Assembly (NCBI GenBank): GCA_964584595.1
Contig: CAZPAM010000101.1
Coordinates: 1-7,893, forward strand
DNA from: Scalindua sp964584595
Lineage (GTDB): Bacteria; Planctomycetota; Brocadiia; Brocadiales; Scalinduaceae
Direction: 5' to 3'
Length of the DNA stretch: 7,893 bases
Below are positions 6,192 to 7,893 of this stretch, in pieces. Both the position numbers and the translations under genes were made by a program. Position 1 is the first letter of the stretch. Each line of letters opens with the position of its first letter. The notes under the pieces are model-generated. The model saw nothing but the letters and a program-made list of their open reading frames with translations, ran no database searches and was not told where the DNA came from.

Positions 6192-7893
6192 GTGGATTTG
6201 CATGACAAACACTCTTCATGTACGCATTGCGGTATAGCTATTTCTGATAGCACGAGCGCTGTTTTCAGTGATAAAGGGGAGGCGTTTTGCTGCTGGGGAT
6301 GTGAGACGGTCTATAAAATATTAAAAAATGAGCATTTTTCGTTGATCAATAAGCCCTCTGCGAATCTGCCTGAATATGATCTCCTGGATAACGAATCTTT
6401 TCTAAAAGATTATCTGGTGAGCGTTGACAACATGAAAGGTATGAGGTTTTTTGTTGAAGGTATTCAATGTACTGCCTGCCTCTGGATCATCGATCAAATC
6501 CCTGATTGGGTTCCTCAGGTTGAAAAGGTTCATTTAAATATGAGCCAGAATACACTCCTTGTTTCCCTGAAAGAACCCGGATACTTTGGAAATGTAGCCT
6601 CTGTTTTATCAGCCCTGGGTTATAAAGCCTATCCGATTAAGAACCTCGATGAAGCAAAGCATTTCCGGAAGAAAGAAAACCATCAGCAACTAATGAGACT
6701 GGGAATTGCCGCTGCCTGTGCCGGAAACATCATGCTGTTCTCTTTTTCTCTTTACTCGGGGCTGAAGGGTCAAATGGCCGGTGTCTTTGGATACCTGAAT
6801 CTTGCTTTCTTTATACCCATACTCGTTTACTGTGCCCAGCCGTTTTATAATAATTTGTGGCGGTCATTAAAAGCAAGGCGTCCCAGTATAGATTTGCCTA
6901 TTGTTGCCGCATTGATCATCGGTTTTGTTCTAAGCCTGTTCAACTTAATCAGGGGTAATGAGGCTTTCTATTTTGATTCGCTCTCGGTATTAATATTTCT
7001 GCTATTGGCAAGTAGATATTTTCTGAGTAGAACACAGCAGACATTTATAAACAGTTCATATCTGCAAACATTTATCACATCGCAGACCTGTCAGCGGTGG
7101 AACAGTGAAAACCATGAATATGAACAAGTGCCTGCAAGGCACTTAAACGTGGATGATAAGGTCCTTGTCAAAGAGGGAGAACGCATACCTGCAGATGGAG
7201 TTGTTGTAAGCGAATGGGTAAATATAAATCCTTCTATCCTGACGGGAGAAAGCCTTCCTCAAAAGCTCTTCAAAGATTCTGAGATATTTGCCGGAACTCA
7301 AGTCATTTCTGACTCTGTAGAGATCCTGGTAAAACGTACCACCGACAACAGCCGGATAGGGCAAATATTAAAGAAGGTGGAAGAGCAGATTTACAATAAA
7401 ACCCCGCTGATTTCATTGACCGACAAAGCAGCTCAATATTTCAGTATTTTCGTACTTGCCGCAGGGGCTATTTTCTTTTCGTTCTACATCACCATAGATC
7501 CCGGTGAAGCTGTTAAACGAACACTGGCCTTGATAATCCTGGCCTGTCCCTGCGCACTGGCCCTTGCTATTCCATTAACACAGAGTTTGTCACTGAGAAA
7601 AGCCTCAAGAAAAGGCTACTTGATAAAGAATGCAGAATCGCTTGAGAAGTTGAACTATGTTAAGAATGCCTTTTTCGATAAGACAGGTACCCTTACCCAG
7701 GGGAGATTCGAGTTTCTTAAGTGGAAATCTCCGGACATGAAAGAGTCAGGAAATTTTTCACCTGATATGAAAACTCTCAATGCCATATATTCCATCGAAG
7801 TTAATTCACAGCATCCAATAGCCCGCACCCTCGTAAAGCACCTTGAAGGGAAAGGTGTAAATAAGCTGCCAGTCAATTCTTTAACAGAGATTC
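6192..7893 (+). CDS. ccoI: CcoI/FixI-type copper-transporting P-type ATPase, 3' partial
   Basis: This inner-membrane P1B-type ATPase exports copper; CcoI/FixI members serve cbb3-type cytochrome oxidase assembly. The 567 visible residues contain, in order: an N-terminal cysteine-rich region (CTHCG at 10-14, then FCCWGC) typical of FixI-type pumps, an HMA metal-binding domain with CTAC (Cys93, Cys96), several membrane segments from about residue 176, the actuator TGES (351-354), the transport motif CPC (452-454), the phosphorylation site DKTGT (Asp496), and the start of the nucleotide-binding domain with QHPIA. The frame is still open at the right edge, so roughly the last 250 residues, including the hinge motif, are missing. 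The start is GTG at 6192, because it precedes the cysteine region closely, an in-frame stop lies at 6171, and GGTGG sits just upstream. A plain CopA is less likely given the N-terminal cysteine block. The usual ccoNOP or ccoG neighbours are not in view; they could follow downstream. Confidence 0.93.
   Translation, partial: MDLHDKHSSCTHCGIAISDSTSAVFSDKGEAFCCWGCETVYKILKNEHFSLINKPSANLPEYDLLDNESFLKDYLVSVDNMKGMRFFVEGIQCTACLWIIDQIPDWVPQVEKVHLNMSQNTLLVSLKEPGYFGNVASVLSALGYKAYPIKNLDEAKHFRKKENHQQLMRLGIAAACAGNIMLFSFSLYSGLKGQMAGVFGYLNLAFFIPILVYCAQPFYNNLWRSLKARRPSIDLPIVAALIIGFVLSLFNLIRGNEAFYFDSLSVLIFLLLASRYFLSRTQQTFINSSYLQTFITSQTCQRWNSENHEYEQVPARHLNVDDKVLVKEGERIPADGVVVSEWVNINPSILTGESLPQKLFKDSEIFAGTQVISDSVEILVKRTTDNSRIGQILKKVEEQIYNKTPLISLTDKAAQYFSIFVLAAGAIFFSFYITIDPGEAVKRTLALIILACPCALALAIPLTQSLSLRKASRKGYLIKNAESLEKLNYVKNAFFDKTGTLTQGRFEFLKWKSPDMKESGNFSPDMKTLNAIYSIEVNSQHPIARTLVKHLEGKGVNKLPVNSLTEI

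Noticed and set aside
1..7893. CRISPR array, tRNA, rRNA, insertion sequence or phage module
   Set aside because: No regularly spaced direct repeats, cloverleaf-like sequences, transposase motifs or terminal inverted repeats were seen.

Overview
The window looks like ordinary chromosome from an AT-rich bacterium, roughly 40% GC by eye, that handles oxygen with anaerobe-type enzymes and also carries c-type cytochromes and a cbb3-oxidase-type copper pump. The gene content and the planctomycete-like TIM-barrel protein would suit a member of the Planctomycetota, possibly an anammox-type lineage. That placement is inference from protein character, not from a marker gene. A ten-base N run shows the source is a scaffolded draft or metagenome assembly.

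Left part, plus strand (1-2930). The window opens inside a flavodiiron protein (A-type flavoprotein), missing its N-terminus. Next come a rubrerythrin-like diiron protein with its own sigma70-type promoter and a TTG start, a GC-rich hairpin, a DHH/DHHA1 phosphoesterase of the NrnA type, and a 54-residue rubredoxin. Flavodiiron protein, rubrerythrin and rubredoxin form a recognisable module for reducing O2 and peroxide in anaerobes, with rubredoxin as the likely electron carrier. The NrnA-type gene inside the module probably handles short RNA or pAp.

Middle part (2958-5013). A minus-strand HD-domain hydrolase is interrupted by the N run. Reading both sides of the gap gives one intact family-like protein of about 184 residues if the gap is removed and the flanks overlap by one base. 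Fifty bases away and divergent is a xylose-isomerase-like TIM-barrel protein that lacks several of its expected metal ligands. Its 3' end overlaps, tail to tail, the end of nadD.

Right part (4342-7893). A minus-strand operon runs from a good promoter near 6050-6078 through a c-type cytochrome with a C-terminal heme site, a YkgJ-type cysteine-cluster protein and nadD. The last two genes overlap by ATGA. Divergent from it, a CcoI/FixI-type copper P-ATPase runs off the right edge.

No tRNA, rRNA, CRISPR array, insertion sequence or phage gene was seen. No gene-free stretch exceeds about 200 bases. I found no clear evidence of a new multi-gene system. The best leads are the TIM-barrel protein with lost metal ligands, the GC-rich hairpin and the mixed cytochrome/nadD operon.
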